From Pseudomonas californiensis (GTDB lineage Bacteria; Pseudomonadota; Gammaproteobacteria; Pseudomonadales; Pseudomonadaceae): a DNA stretch of 64,000 nucleotides. A program made the translations under genes and the position numbers. The stretch covers positions 31,228 to 95,227 of the forward strand of contig NZ_JAGTPK010000020.1 of assembly GCF_021147775.1 (NCBI RefSeq), read 5' to 3'. Below, one piece after another: positions 1 through 8,140 of this stretch. Positions within the stretch are counted from its first letter, which is position 1. The number at the start of each line of letters is the position of its first letter. The notes under the pieces are model-generated. The model ran no database searches and had not been told where the DNA came from. It worked only from the letters and a program-made list of their open reading frames with translations.

Positions 1-399
1 AAGGAAGCCACTGGTAATCTGCAGCGCGCCAAGGACATCCTGGCCAGCGTCAGCAGCGACTTCCTGCTGTATTCGGGCGACGACGCCACGGCGGTCGAAT
101 TGATGCTGCTGGGTGGCAAGGGCAACATCTCTGTGACGGCCAACGTTGCACCGCGCGCCATGAGCGATCTGTGTGCCGCTGCCATGCGCGGCGATGCCGA
201 CATTGCGCGAGCCATTCACGACGCACTGATGCCGCTCAACAACACACTGTTTATCGAATCCAACCCTATCCCCGTGAAGTGGGCTTTGCATGAAATGGGT
301 CTGATGCCGGACGGTATCCGTCTGCCGCTCACCTGGCTCAGTGAAGCCTGCCACGAACCGCTGCGTCAGGCCATGCGCCAGTCCGGCGTCCTGGTTTAA
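1..399 (+). CDS. dapA: 4-hydroxy-tetrahydrodipicolinate synthase, 3' part
   Basis: The window opens inside this gene: frame 1 is open from base 1 (KEATGNLQRAKDIL...) to the TAA at 397-399. The visible C-terminal ~132 residues match DapA, beginning at the Schiff-base lysine region (the IKEATG segment) and continuing through YSGDDA and GGKGNISVTANV. DapA condenses pyruvate with aspartate semialdehyde in the lysine/diaminopimelate pathway in the cytoplasm. The next gene, bamC, starts 18 bases downstream, the usual pseudomonad dapA-bamC arrangement. The start lies outside the window. Confidence 0.95.
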   Translation, partial: KEATGNLQRAKDILASVSSDFLLYSGDDATAVELMLLGGKGNISVTANVAPRAMSDLCAAAMRGDADIARAIHDALMPLNNTLFIESNPIPVKWALHEMGLMPDGIRLPLTWLSEACHEPLRQAMRQSGVLV

Positions 400-417
400 T
401 TGAGGAAGCATTACGCA

Positions 418-1536
418 ATGAAGCGATTGGCCGGACTTTCCGCACTTGCTCTGATTATCTCCAGCACCAGCGGTTGCGGTTGGCTATGGGGTGAAGATGG
501 CTACTTCCGCGACCGCGGCAGTGACTACCTCCATGCCACCCAGACCCCGCCGATGCAGTTGCCTGCCGACGTTTCCGGCGTCAAGCGTCTGGATCCACTG
601 TTGCCGATCCCGCGCAACGTTGCTGAAAGCGCGCAAAAGGACGGGGAATACATCGTCCCGCGTCCATTGCCTTTGGCAGCGACCTCCGAGTCCAGTGACT
701 ACAGCCTGCAAAAAAGCGGTGACGCTCGGTGGATTCTGGCTCAGCGCCAACCCGCCGAAGTATGGCCAGTGGCGCATCAGTACTTCGAAGACAACGGCTT
801 TCGCATCGCTGAAGAGCGTCCGCAGACTGGCGAATTCAGCTCTTCATGGCAGCGCCTGGACGAACTGTCCGCATCAGTGGCCAAGCGTCTGAGCGCCAGT
901 GGCGTAGCGGCCGACTCGGAAACCCGCGTACGGGTGCGTATCGAGCCGGGCGTGCAGCGCAACACCAGTGAGGTTTACGTTGTCAGCATCGAGCGTCCGG
1001 CTGGCAGCACTGCCGATGTCGCGTTCCCTGCTCGCACCACCAATCTGGGTCTGGATGCTGCGCTGACCGATGATCTACTGGCCAGCATGAGCCGTAACGC
1101 CGAGAAGGGTGGTGCTGTCTCGCTGCTGGCGGCGCGTGATTACGACACCCCAAGCCGTGTTGCGTTGAGCGAAGACGGCAGCGGCAACCCGGTATTGAAC
1201 CTGGGTGCCGATCTGGACCGTGCATGGTCGAGCGTTGGCCGCGCATTGGATCAAGGCGGCTGGCGTGTTGAAGACATCAACCGCAGCCTGGGCCTCTACT
1301 ACATCAACCTTGCCGAGAAAGCGAAAAAGCCTGACGAGCAGCGTGGCATCTTCAGCCGCATGTTCGGCAGCGATTCCAGCAAGGAAGAAATCGACGCCCG
1401 CGCCGAACGTTATCAAGTACGTTTGAGCAAGGTGGGTGACAACGTTCAAGTGACTGTCGAGAAGAACATCAATACCGTTGCGCCTGCAGACATCGCTCGC
1501 CGCGTATTGAGCGTTATTCAAGACAACCTGGGTTAA
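418..1536 (+). CDS. bamC: Outer-membrane assembly lipoprotein BamC
   Basis: 372 residues. The N-terminus MKRLAGLSALALIISSTSGC is a lipoprotein signal peptide with the lipidated cysteine at residue 20. The mature part begins with the unstructured BamC region (YL..TQTPPMQLP) that contacts BamD, followed by two helix-grip domains. BamC belongs to the BAM complex that inserts beta-barrel proteins in the outer membrane. I chose ATG 418 because GAGGAAG lies 9 bases upstream; the frame is also open from a TTG at 400. It follows dapA closely and the next gene begins immediately after its stop, so the three are probably cotranscribed. Confidence 0.93.
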   Translation: MKRLAGLSALALIISSTSGCGWLWGEDGYFRDRGSDYLHATQTPPMQLPADVSGVKRLDPLLPIPRNVAESAQKDGEYIVPRPLPLAATSESSDYSLQKSGDARWILAQRQPAEVWPVAHQYFEDNGFRIAEERPQTGEFSSSWQRLDELSASVAKRLSASGVAADSETRVRVRIEPGVQRNTSEVYVVSIERPAGSTADVAFPARTTNLGLDAALTDDLLASMSRNAEKGGAVSLLAARDYDTPSRVALSEDGSGNPVLNLGADLDRAWSSVGRALDQGGWRVEDINRSLGLYYINLAEKAKKPDEQRGIFSRMFGSDSSKEEIDARAERYQVRLSKVGDNVQVTVEKNINTVAPADIARRVLSVIQDNLG

Positions 1537-2295
1537 GTGCGTTTCGCGGTTCTGGGCAGTGGCAGCCGTGGCAACGGCACGCTGGTCGCAAGCAACGATA
1601 CGTACGTGCTGGTCGATTGCGGTTTCTCCCTGCGGGAAACCGAACGGCGTCTGGCACGCCTCGGTGTAGGCGCCGAGCAACTGAGTGCGATTCTGGTGAC
1701 CCACGAACATGCTGATCATGTGCATGGCGTGGGTTTGCTGTCTCGGCGCTACAATCTGCCGGTTTACCTCAGTGGTGGCACCTTGCGCGGGATGCGCAAG
1801 CCTGTGGAGGTCACAGGGTTGCTCGCGGGCGGGGAACAGTTGCAAGTCGGGGCGTTGAACATCGATGTGGTGTCTGTCGCCCACGATGCGCTTGAACCCA
1901 CGCAGTTCGTGTTCAATGACGGTCGCCGCCGGTTCGGCCTGCTGACCGATCTTGGCTCTTACTGTCCGAACGTGCTGGAGCGTTATCAAGGCCTCGACGC
2001 ATTGATGATCGAAGCCAATCACTGTCGCGATATGCTTGCCCGAGGTCATTATCCGGTTTTCCTCAAGCAGCGCGTCGGTTGTGAAACGGGACATTTGAAC
2101 AACCATCAGGCTGCCAACCTGGTGAGCGAGCTGGGATGGCAGAGCCTGCAACATCTGGTTCTGGCTCATCTGAGCAGCAAGAACAACCTGCCGCATCTGG
2201 CCCGGCAATGTTTTGTCGACACCCTCGGGTGCGACCCGGACTGGCTGCAATTGGCCGATCAAGATTCAGGGCTCGACTGGCGACATATCGCCTAG
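1537..2295 (+). CDS. Metallo-beta-lactamase-fold hydrolase (YycJ/WalJ-like)
   Basis: 252 residues starting with GTG directly after the bamC stop. The protein opens with GSGSRGN and carries the MBL metal motif THEHADH at residues 55-61, plus later metal-site residues (EANH around residue 150 and CETGHLNN near 180). This order is typical of the YycJ/phosphoribosyl cyclic phosphodiesterase-like branch of the MBL fold. The substrate is not evident. The position bamC-MBL-purC is a conserved pseudomonad block. There is no separate promoter space, so it is translated from the bamC message. Confidence 0.85.
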   Translation: MRFAVLGSGSRGNGTLVASNDTYVLVDCGFSLRETERRLARLGVGAEQLSAILVTHEHADHVHGVGLLSRRYNLPVYLSGGTLRGMRKPVEVTGLLAGGEQLQVGALNIDVVSVAHDALEPTQFVFNDGRRRFGLLTDLGSYCPNVLERYQGLDALMIEANHCRDMLARGHYPVFLKQRVGCETGHLNNHQAANLVSELGWQSLQHLVLAHLSSKNNLPHLARQCFVDTLGCDPDWLQLADQDSGLDWRHIA

Positions 2296-2323
2296 CCCAA
2301 CTACTTAGCAAGCGGAGCCCATC

Positions 2324-3034
2324 ATGGAAAAACGTGAAGAACTCTACCGCGGCAAAGCCAAATCGGTTTTCAAGACCGACGACGCTGACCGCTTGATCCT
2401 GCTGTTCCGTAACGACACTTCGGCGTTCGACGGCAAGCGTATCGAACAACTCGACCGTAAAGGTATGGTGAACAACAAGTTCAACGCCTTCATCATGCAG
2501 AAACTCGAAGAGGCGGGCGTTCCGACCCAATTCGACAAACTGCTGGGCGATAACGAGTGCCTGGTCAAGAAACTGGACATGATCCCCGTCGAGTGCGTCG
2601 TGCGTAACTACGCCGCCGGCAGCCTGGTCAAGCGTCTGGGCATTGAAGAGGGCACAAAGCTCAATCCGTACACCTTCGAACTGTTCCTCAAGGACGACGC
2701 CAAGGGCGACCCATTCATCAACGAATCCCACGTCGTGGCCTTTGGTTGGGGCACCGCCGAGCAACTGGTTCGCATGAAAGAACTGTCGCTCAAGGTCAAC
2801 GAAGTCCTGAGCAAGCTGTTCGATGACGCAGGCCTGCTGCTGGTCGACTTCAAACTCGAGTTTGGCGTATCGCATGGCGAGATCATCCTGGGCGACGAAT
2901 TCAGCCCTGATGGCTGCCGTCTGTGGGACAAGGACACTCGCAAGAAGATGGACAAGGACCGCTTCCGCCAGGGTCTGGGCGACGTTATCGAAGCTTACGA
3001 AGAAGTCGCAAACCGTCTGGGCGTGCCGCTCTAA
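2324..3034 (+). CDS. purC: Phosphoribosylaminoimidazole-succinocarboxamide synthase
   Basis: 236 residues, the normal bacterial PurC length. It starts MEKREELYRGKAK and contains the SAICAR synthetase signatures SAFDGKR, VECVVRNYAAGS and the LVDFKLEFG/DEFSPDGCRLWD segment that holds nucleotide and metal ligands. It ligates aspartate to CAIR in purine biosynthesis using ATP. The ATG has a GGAG Shine-Dalgarno 6-7 bases upstream (agcGGAGcccatcATG). It sits 28 bases after the MBL gene in the same direction, with tRNA-Ser following. Confidence 0.97.
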   Translation: MEKREELYRGKAKSVFKTDDADRLILLFRNDTSAFDGKRIEQLDRKGMVNNKFNAFIMQKLEEAGVPTQFDKLLGDNECLVKKLDMIPVECVVRNYAAGSLVKRLGIEEGTKLNPYTFELFLKDDAKGDPFINESHVVAFGWGTAEQLVRMKELSLKVNEVLSKLFDDAGLLLVDFKLEFGVSHGEIILGDEFSPDGCRLWDKDTRKKMDKDRFRQGLGDVIEAYEEVANRLGVPL

Positions 3035-3086
3035 CCCGGAAAAACGCGCAAGCGCTTGAAAGCACGAAAAAAAACAGCGTAGGGGC

Positions 3087-3115
3087 TTCGCCTTACGCGC
3101 CGATGCTGTTATGAT
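3087..3115 (+). promoter_or_regulatory. Probable sigma70 promoter of tRNA-Ser
   Basis: A TATGAT -10 hexamer at 3110-3115 is preceded, with a 17-base spacer, by TTCGCC at 3087-3092 as a weak -35. It lies 11 bases before the tRNA. The same stretch can fold into a GCGTA..TACGC stem, so the -35 assignment is tentative. Confidence 0.5.
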
Positions 3116-3125
3116 TCGCGCCGTT

Positions 3126-3215
3126 GGAGAGATGCCAGAGTGGCCGAATGGGACGGATTCGAAATCCGTTGTACTGGCGACAGTACCTAGGGTTCGAATC
3201 CCTATCTCTCCGCCA
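3126..3215 (+). tRNA. tRNA-Ser (anticodon CGA)
   Basis: A 90-base class II tRNA with CCA encoded at 3213-3215. The acceptor stem GGAGAGA pairs with TCTCTCC, the T-arm contains GGTTCGAATCC, and a long variable arm is present as expected for serine. The anticodon loop TTCGAAA places CGA at 3160-3162, reading UCG codons. A terminator follows directly, and an MntA/HepT pair lies just beyond it. Confidence 0.97.
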
Positions 3216-3223
3216 TATACTTA

Positions 3224-3256
3224 AAGCCCCGGAAGCAATCCTTCTGGGGCTTTTTT
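3224..3256 (+). terminator. Rho-independent terminator after tRNA-Ser
   Basis: AAGCCCCGGAAG and CTTCTGGGGCTT form a 12-bp stem (one G-U pair) around a 5-base loop, followed by a run of six T's. Confidence 0.85.
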
Positions 3257-3304
3257 GTTTGAGGTCTGTTACGGTCTGTCAACACTACGCCGGAGAGGTT
3301 GCAG

Positions 3305-3700
3305 ATGGATTTCCAGCCCATACTGACGCACTTGAGCACTCGGTTGCCTCACTTGCTGGGAGTTTACCTGTTTGGTAGCCAAGCCAGTGGTCATGCCACC
3401 TCAGCAAGCGATCTGGACATCGCGGTGCTGGTGGACGGCACATTGAAGCCGCTTGAGCTTTGGCGCCTGGCTGGAGAGATTGCAGACATCGCGGGCCTCT
3501 CTGTTGATCTGGTAGACCTGCGGGCAGCGTCCACCGTCATGCAGTATCAGATAATTACCCGAGGCCGTCGTCTTTGGACCAAAAATGAAGTGGCGGGCAT
3601 ATTCGAGGCATTTGTGCTCAGCGAAAAGACTTCACTGGACTCGGCGAGAGCGGGTCTGATCGAAGACATTCAACGCGAAGGTATTATTCATGGTCGATGA
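3305..3700 (+). CDS. mntA: MntA-type nucleotidyltransferase antitoxin
   Basis: 131 residues. The minimal nucleotidyltransferase signature GS-x10-DxD is intact: G24 S25 in LFGSQ, then D36 and D38 in SDLDIAVL. Proteins of this family inactivate their HEPN partner by adding AMP to a tyrosine. Its 3' end overlaps the HEPN gene by 11 bases, with the downstream ATG inside it, implying translational coupling. The start at 3305 (MDFQPILTHL) follows CGGAGAGGTTGCAG; an upstream TTG at 3299 is possible. Insertion immediately beyond a tRNA fits a mobile toxin-antitoxin cassette. Confidence 0.88.
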   Translation: MDFQPILTHLSTRLPHLLGVYLFGSQASGHATSASDLDIAVLVDGTLKPLELWRLAGEIADIAGLSVDLVDLRAASTVMQYQIITRGRRLWTKNEVAGIFEAFVLSEKTSLDSARAGLIEDIQREGIIHGR

Positions 3701-4109
3701 CGTGCTGATCAACAAGGCAGCCTCCATCGAGCGCTGTGTTGCCCGTGCGCGAGAGGAATACGAGAAAGGTCCTGAAACGTTCGAGGCCGATTTCACACGA
3801 CAGGATGCCGCTATCCTCAACATCCAGCGCGCCTGTGAAGCGGCGCTCGACATGGGTCAGCACTTGATTCGGCGTGAAAGGCTTGGCGTTCCTCAAAGCG
3901 CGCGCGATGTTTTTGAATTGCTTCATCGCGGTGGCTGGCTTGAGACGTCATTGGTGCCTGTTCTGAAAAATATGGTGGGGTTTCGGAACATAGCCGTGCA
4001 TGAATACCAGACGCTGCAGTTGCCGATCACCGTAGCGATCATCACGCAGCATCTGGACGATTTCGTTTTATACAGCTCGGCAATCCTGCGTAAGGACTCC
4101 ACTGCCTGA
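3690..4109 (+). CDS. hepT: HepT-like HEPN ribonuclease toxin (DUF86)
   Basis: 139 residues, all-helical in appearance. The HEPN catalytic motif R-x4-H-x-Y is intact: R99, H104 and Y106 in FRNIAVHEY. In MntA/HepT pairs this motif forms the RNase site at the dimer interface, and the tyrosine is the residue AMPylated by MntA. The gene follows mntA with an 11-base overlap. Intact catalytic residues in both partners suggest a functional toxin-antitoxin system. Which tRNA or mRNA it cleaves cannot be read from sequence. Confidence 0.88.
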   Translation: MVDDVLINKAASIERCVARAREEYEKGPETFEADFTRQDAAILNIQRACEAALDMGQHLIRRERLGVPQSARDVFELLHRGGWLETSLVPVLKNMVGFRNIAVHEYQTLQLPITVAIITQHLDDFVLYSSAILRKDSTA

Positions 4110-4147
4110 ACGCCCGAGTTTGAGATCCGCCCCTAAGACCTCACTCC

Positions 4148-5284
4148 TCACCGTCGCCCCGTCCGCGTGCTCACATCGACCCATACCGCCAGTACCAGAA
4201 TGCTGCCCTTGACGATCATCTGCCAGTAGCTGTCGACATCAAGCATGGACATGCCGTTGTCGAGGCTGGTGATGACCAGTGCACCGAGCAGGGCGCCGTA
4301 GACGGTGCCTGAGCCGCCGCGCATGGAAGTACCACCGATGAAGCAGGCGGCGATGGCGTCGAGTTCGCCCATGTTGCCCGCCGACGGCGAGCCTGCAGCC
4401 AGGCGTGCAGTGTTGACCATCCCGGCGAGGGCGCACATGACGCCCATGATGCCGAAGATCCACAATTTGACGGCCTGCACATTGATGCCGGACAGACGTG
4501 TAGCCTCCATGTTACTGCCCACCGAGTAGACGCGGCGCCCGAACACGGTCTGGCTGGTCACATAGCTGAACACACCGAGCAGAACCAACAGAAGCAGCAC
4601 CGGAACCGGTATGCCGTCGTAGCTGTTGAGGGTGTAGACGAAACCGGCCAGCACCGCGCCGATCAATACGACGCGCGTCAGGTCGCGAACCGGCGAGTGC
4701 GCGGTCAGGTCATGCAAGGCTCGATTGCGGCGCTGGCGCCAGGTCAGGAAAAGCGTCAGGGCGAACAGCAAGATGCCCAGGCCTGTTCCCACTGAGTGCG
4801 GCAGGTATCCCTGGCCGATATACACCAACTCAGGCGATACCGGCGCGATGGTGGTGCCGCCGGTAATGCCCAGCAGAATGCCGCGAAACGCCAGCATGCC
4901 CCCCAGGCCGACGATGAACGAAGGAATACGCAGGTAGGCGGTCATGTAACCGTTGGCCAGCCCGATCATCAGCCCGCAGAGCATCACGATGCTCAGATTG
5001 GCCAGCAGCGGGATGTGATAGATCACATCGAGAATCGCCGCCAGGCCGCCCAGCAGACCCAGTAATGAACCCACTGAAAGGTCGATTTCACCACTGATGA
5101 TCACCAGCACCATGCCGCAGGCGAGGATCCCGGTGATCGACATCTGCCGCAGCAGGTTGGAGAGGTTGCGCGGGGTCAGAAACCCGCCGTCGGTCTGCCA
5201 GCTGAAAAACAGCCAGATGATCGCTATGGCAATCACCAGCGCGAGCATTTTGTAGCGGGAGAAGAGCTGTTTGACCTGATTCAT
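4148..5284 (-). CDS. xylH: D-xylose ABC transporter permease
   Basis: 378 residues, strongly hydrophobic with about ten membrane segments, of the branched-chain/ribose permease family. Recognisable features include SGEIDLSVGS and the late GGTSMRGGSGTVYGALLGAL segment. It forms the inner-membrane channel for xylose with XylG and XylF. It directly abuts xylG (xylG stop at 5285, xylH start at 5284), the last gene of a minus-strand xylA-F-G-H series. No convincing terminator is visible downstream; the converging hepT ends only 39 bases away. Confidence 0.93.
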   Translation of the reverse strand: MNQVKQLFSRYKMLALVIAIAIIWLFFSWQTDGGFLTPRNLSNLLRQMSITGILACGMVLVIISGEIDLSVGSLLGLLGGLAAILDVIYHIPLLANLSIVMLCGLMIGLANGYMTAYLRIPSFIVGLGGMLAFRGILLGITGGTTIAPVSPELVYIGQGYLPHSVGTGLGILLFALTLFLTWRQRRNRALHDLTAHSPVRDLTRVVLIGAVLAGFVYTLNSYDGIPVPVLLLLVLLGVFSYVTSQTVFGRRVYSVGSNMEATRLSGINVQAVKLWIFGIMGVMCALAGMVNTARLAAGSPSAGNMGELDAIAACFIGGTSMRGGSGTVYGALLGALVITSLDNGMSMLDVDSYWQMIVKGSILVLAVWVDVSTRTGRR

Positions 5285-6841
5285 CTACGCGGTCTTCCGA
5301 TCATTATTGTTATGGCTGTCGGGCTGGCTGAGTGCAGCGGCGAGCACTTGTTCCTGAGTCAGGTCATGGTTGATGAAGTCCCCACGCAGTTGGCCTTCAC
5401 CAATCACCAGAACGCGGTCGGAGACGCCGAGCACTTCAGCCAGCTCCGAGGACACCATGATGATCGAAACGCCCTCGGCTGCCAGGGCACCCATCAGCTT
5501 GTAGATCTCGTATTTGGCACCCACGTCGACGCCGCGTGTGGGCTCGTCGAGTATCAACACCCGTGGTTTGGTGAGCAGCATCTTGGCCAGCACAGCCTTT
5601 TGCTGATTGCCGCCCGAGAGGCTGGTAATCGGCAGGGACGGGCTGGCGGTCTTGAGGTGCATGCGCGAGATTTCTCTGTCGATGCTGCCCAGTTCGGCTT
5701 CGGCGTCGATGCGGGTCATTTTTGCGTAGTTGTCCAACACGGCGAGGGTGATGTTCTGGCCAACCCCCAGATCCGGAATGATGCCTTGGCGCTTGCGGTC
5801 TTCAGGCACCATGCACAGGCCGGCGCGGATCGACTTGAGCGGCGTGCGGGTGTCGATCTTTTCACCGTTCAGCCACACCTCACCTTCGTAGCGGCCGGGG
5901 TAGGCGCCGAACAATGCGGATACAAGTTCAGTACGTCCGGCACCGACCAGCCCGGCAATGCCCAGAATTTCGCCACGCTTGAGAGTGAACGAAATATTGT
6001 CGACCCGTTTGCGCCTTGGGTTATCGACGTCGTAACAGGTCACGTTGCGTGCTTCGAAGATCACCTCGCCAACCTCGTGCGGCTCGGTGGGATAAAGATT
6101 GCTCATCTCCCGACCGACCATTTGCGTGATGATTTTGGGGATGTCCATGTCGGCCATGGCGGTGGTCGCGATGTGCTTGCCGTCGCGGATCACCGAGATG
6201 GTGTCGCACACGGCGGCCACTTCGTCGAGCTTGTGGGATATGTATACACAGGCCACGCCCTTGGCCTTGAGATCACGGATGATGTCCAGCAGGACTTCGA
6301 TTTCCGAGCGGGTCAGGGCCGAGGAAGGCTCGTCAAGAATCAGCAGTCGTGCCTGCTTGTTCAACGCCTTGGCGATTTCCACCAGTTGCTGGTGACCGCC
6401 GCCGTACTGCGAAACCGGCAGCGCCACGTTCATGTCAGGCACCTTCAGCTCACGCATGAGCGCTTCGGCACGGTGGATCATGGCCGGGTAGTTCATGCGT
6501 CCGCCGCGCAGCGTCAGCTCATGACCCATGAAGATATTTTCAGCCACCGACAGGTCAGGAACCAGCGTCAGTTCCTGGTGAATGATGACGATGCCAGCGG
6601 CTTCTGTTTCGCTGATCGATTGCGCCTTGAGCGGCTGTCCGTCCCAGAGGATTTCGCCGTCCCAGGTGCCGTAAGGATAGACCGCCGACAGAACCTTCAT
6701 CAGCGTGGATTTGCCGGCACCGTTTTCGCCGCACAGACCAACGCATTCGCCTGCCTTGACCTTGATGTCGATGCCATTCAGCGCTTTGACACCGTTGAAG
6801 GTTTTGACAATGCCGTTCATTTGCAACAGGTAATCGGACAT
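5285..6841 (-). CDS. xylG: D-xylose ABC transporter ATP-binding protein
   Basis: 518 residues with two ABC domains, the layout of sugar ATPases such as XylG/RbsA. The first domain has Walker A GENGAGKST at 38-46 and Walker B LLILDEPSSAL; the second has a degenerate P-loop (GLVGAGRTEL) but a full LSGGNQQK signature and LILDEPTRG. It powers xylose import with XylF and XylH. It is separated from xylF by 129 bases containing two stem-loops, which may lower transporter expression relative to the binding protein. Confidence 0.95.
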   Translation of the reverse strand: MSDYLLQMNGIVKTFNGVKALNGIDIKVKAGECVGLCGENGAGKSTLMKVLSAVYPYGTWDGEILWDGQPLKAQSISETEAAGIVIIHQELTLVPDLSVAENIFMGHELTLRGGRMNYPAMIHRAEALMRELKVPDMNVALPVSQYGGGHQQLVEIAKALNKQARLLILDEPSSALTRSEIEVLLDIIRDLKAKGVACVYISHKLDEVAAVCDTISVIRDGKHIATTAMADMDIPKIITQMVGREMSNLYPTEPHEVGEVIFEARNVTCYDVDNPRRKRVDNISFTLKRGEILGIAGLVGAGRTELVSALFGAYPGRYEGEVWLNGEKIDTRTPLKSIRAGLCMVPEDRKRQGIIPDLGVGQNITLAVLDNYAKMTRIDAEAELGSIDREISRMHLKTASPSLPITSLSGGNQQKAVLAKMLLTKPRVLILDEPTRGVDVGAKYEIYKLMGALAAEGVSIIMVSSELAEVLGVSDRVLVIGEGQLRGDFINHDLTQEQVLAAALSQPDSHNNNDRKTA

Positions 6842-6875
6842 GACAGTTACTCACGCATACGCAACGGGTGAGGGT

Positions 6876-6929
6876 GGCAGCGCTTGCTGCCGGAGACCTG
6901 CATAACCGGGGTGTGCCGGTTCTGCAGGT
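6876..6929 (-). other. Stem-loops between xylF and xylG
   Basis: Two consecutive hairpins lie in the xylF-xylG gap: GGCAGC/GCTGCC at 6876-6891, and a 14-bp imperfect stem with arms 6896-6909 and 6916-6929 (ACCTGCATAACCGG / CCGGTTCTGCAGGT). Neither is followed by a strong U-tract on the minus strand. Such structures commonly stabilise the upstream binding-protein message or attenuate downstream genes; that role is inferred. Confidence 0.5.
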
Positions 6930-6970
6930 TTGTCCTCAGGTTTTCAATCGAGTCGGTGAGGCTCGATCAG

Positions 6971-7972
6971 TCACTGCCCGGCGATCTGCGCTTTGGTGTA
7001 GAACCCGTCCTTCTCCAGCAAATCGATGTTGTCCTTGGTCAGCGGAGTGGGTGTGAGCAGGATGGTGTCTACTTTCTTGCTGCCGTTGTCGTACTGGGAG
7101 CTGTAGGTCGGCTTCTCATTACGCGCCAGTTGCACCGAGAGTTTGGCGGCTTCGGACGCGATCAGTTTGAGGGGCTTGTAGACCGTCATGGTCTGCGTAC
7201 CGTCGATCACCCTTTTGACTGCCGCAAGGTCTGCATCCTGGCCTGAGATTGGCACTTTGCCTGCCAGCTTCTGCGCGGCCAAGGCCTGGATGGCGCCACC
7301 GGCCGTGGCATCGTTCGAGGCGACGATGCCGTCGATCTTGTTGCTGTTACGGGTCAGGGCATTCTCGACGATGCTCAGGGCTTCGGTGGGGTTCCATTCT
7401 TTGACCCACTGCTGGCCGACAATCTTGATGTCGCCTTTGTCGATAGCCGGCTGCAGTACCTTCATCTGACCTTCGCGCAACACTTTGGCGTTGTTGTCGG
7501 TAGGCGCGCCGCCGAGCAGGAAGTAATTGCCCTTTGGCGCTGCTTTCAGCACGCCGCTGGCCTGCATCTCGCCAACCTTCTCGTTATCGAAGGAGATGTA
7601 GGCATCAATGTCGGCGTTGAGGATCAGGCGGTCATAGGAAACCACTTTGATCCCGGCTTTCTTGGCCTCTGCAATGGCGTTGGTCAGAACCGTGGCGTTG
7701 AACGGCACGATGACGATCACATCGACGCCGCGTGAGATGAGGTTTTCGATCTGCGAAATCTGCTTCTGCTCGTTGGCATCCGCCGATTGCACAAAGACTT
7801 TGGCATCGAGTTTTTCTGCGGCCGCGACGAAATAATCCCGATCGCGTGACCAGCGCTCCAGGCGCAGGTCATCGATTGAAAAACCGATCTTCGGGTGAGC
7901 AGGATCAGCCATGGCGGGAAGCGAAAGCAGGGCCAGAGCGGTGGCGAGCAAGGTGCGTTTTACGTTTTTCAT
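6971..7972 (-). CDS. xylF: D-xylose periplasmic binding protein
   Basis: 333 residues. A Sec signal peptide (MKNVKRTLLATALALLSLPAMA, cleavage after AMA) precedes a periplasmic sugar-binding fold of the ribose/xylose type, with KIGFSIDDLRLERW near the mature start and SGQDADLAAV in the second lobe. It delivers xylose to XylGH. The ATG follows an AAGGAC Shine-Dalgarno. It lies downstream of xylA, with a 168-base gap that carries an inverted repeat. Confidence 0.95.
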   Translation of the reverse strand: MKNVKRTLLATALALLSLPAMADPAHPKIGFSIDDLRLERWSRDRDYFVAAAEKLDAKVFVQSADANEQKQISQIENLISRGVDVIVIVPFNATVLTNAIAEAKKAGIKVVSYDRLILNADIDAYISFDNEKVGEMQASGVLKAAPKGNYFLLGGAPTDNNAKVLREGQMKVLQPAIDKGDIKIVGQQWVKEWNPTEALSIVENALTRNSNKIDGIVASNDATAGGAIQALAAQKLAGKVPISGQDADLAAVKRVIDGTQTMTVYKPLKLIASEAAKLSVQLARNEKPTYSSQYDNGSKKVDTILLTPTPLTKDNIDLLEKDGFYTKAQIAGQ

Positions 7973-8054
7973 TGTGGTGCGTCCTTTTATTGTTTTTTGA
8001 AAGACACTGCCTGACGAAACATGTGGAGCCGGTAGAACTGTAGAGACTTGAAAG

Positions 8055-8102
8055 GCGCTGCGAGCAGAGATTTGTCGCGAGAATGTAACCGCGTCGCAGC
8101 GC
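8055..8102 (-). other. Inverted repeat between xylA and xylF
   Basis: Perfect 9-bp arms GCGCTGCGA (8055-8063) and TCGCAGCGC (8094-8102) with a 30-base loop lie in the xylA-xylF gap. It could form an mRNA stem-loop adjusting expression between the enzyme and the transporter. No U-tract is present. Confidence 0.4.
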
Positions 8103-8140
8103 TATCCAGTTCATGCAGTCGGAGTGGTAACGGACTCGTT

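Noticed and set aside
1075..2262. Long open frame antisense to bamC/MBL genes
   Set aside because: It is a high-GC shadow of real genes on the plus strand with no family resemblance.
5312..6871. 519-codon open frame antisense to xylG
   Set aside because: Mirror frame of a well-conserved ABC ATPase; no ribosome site or recognisable domain.
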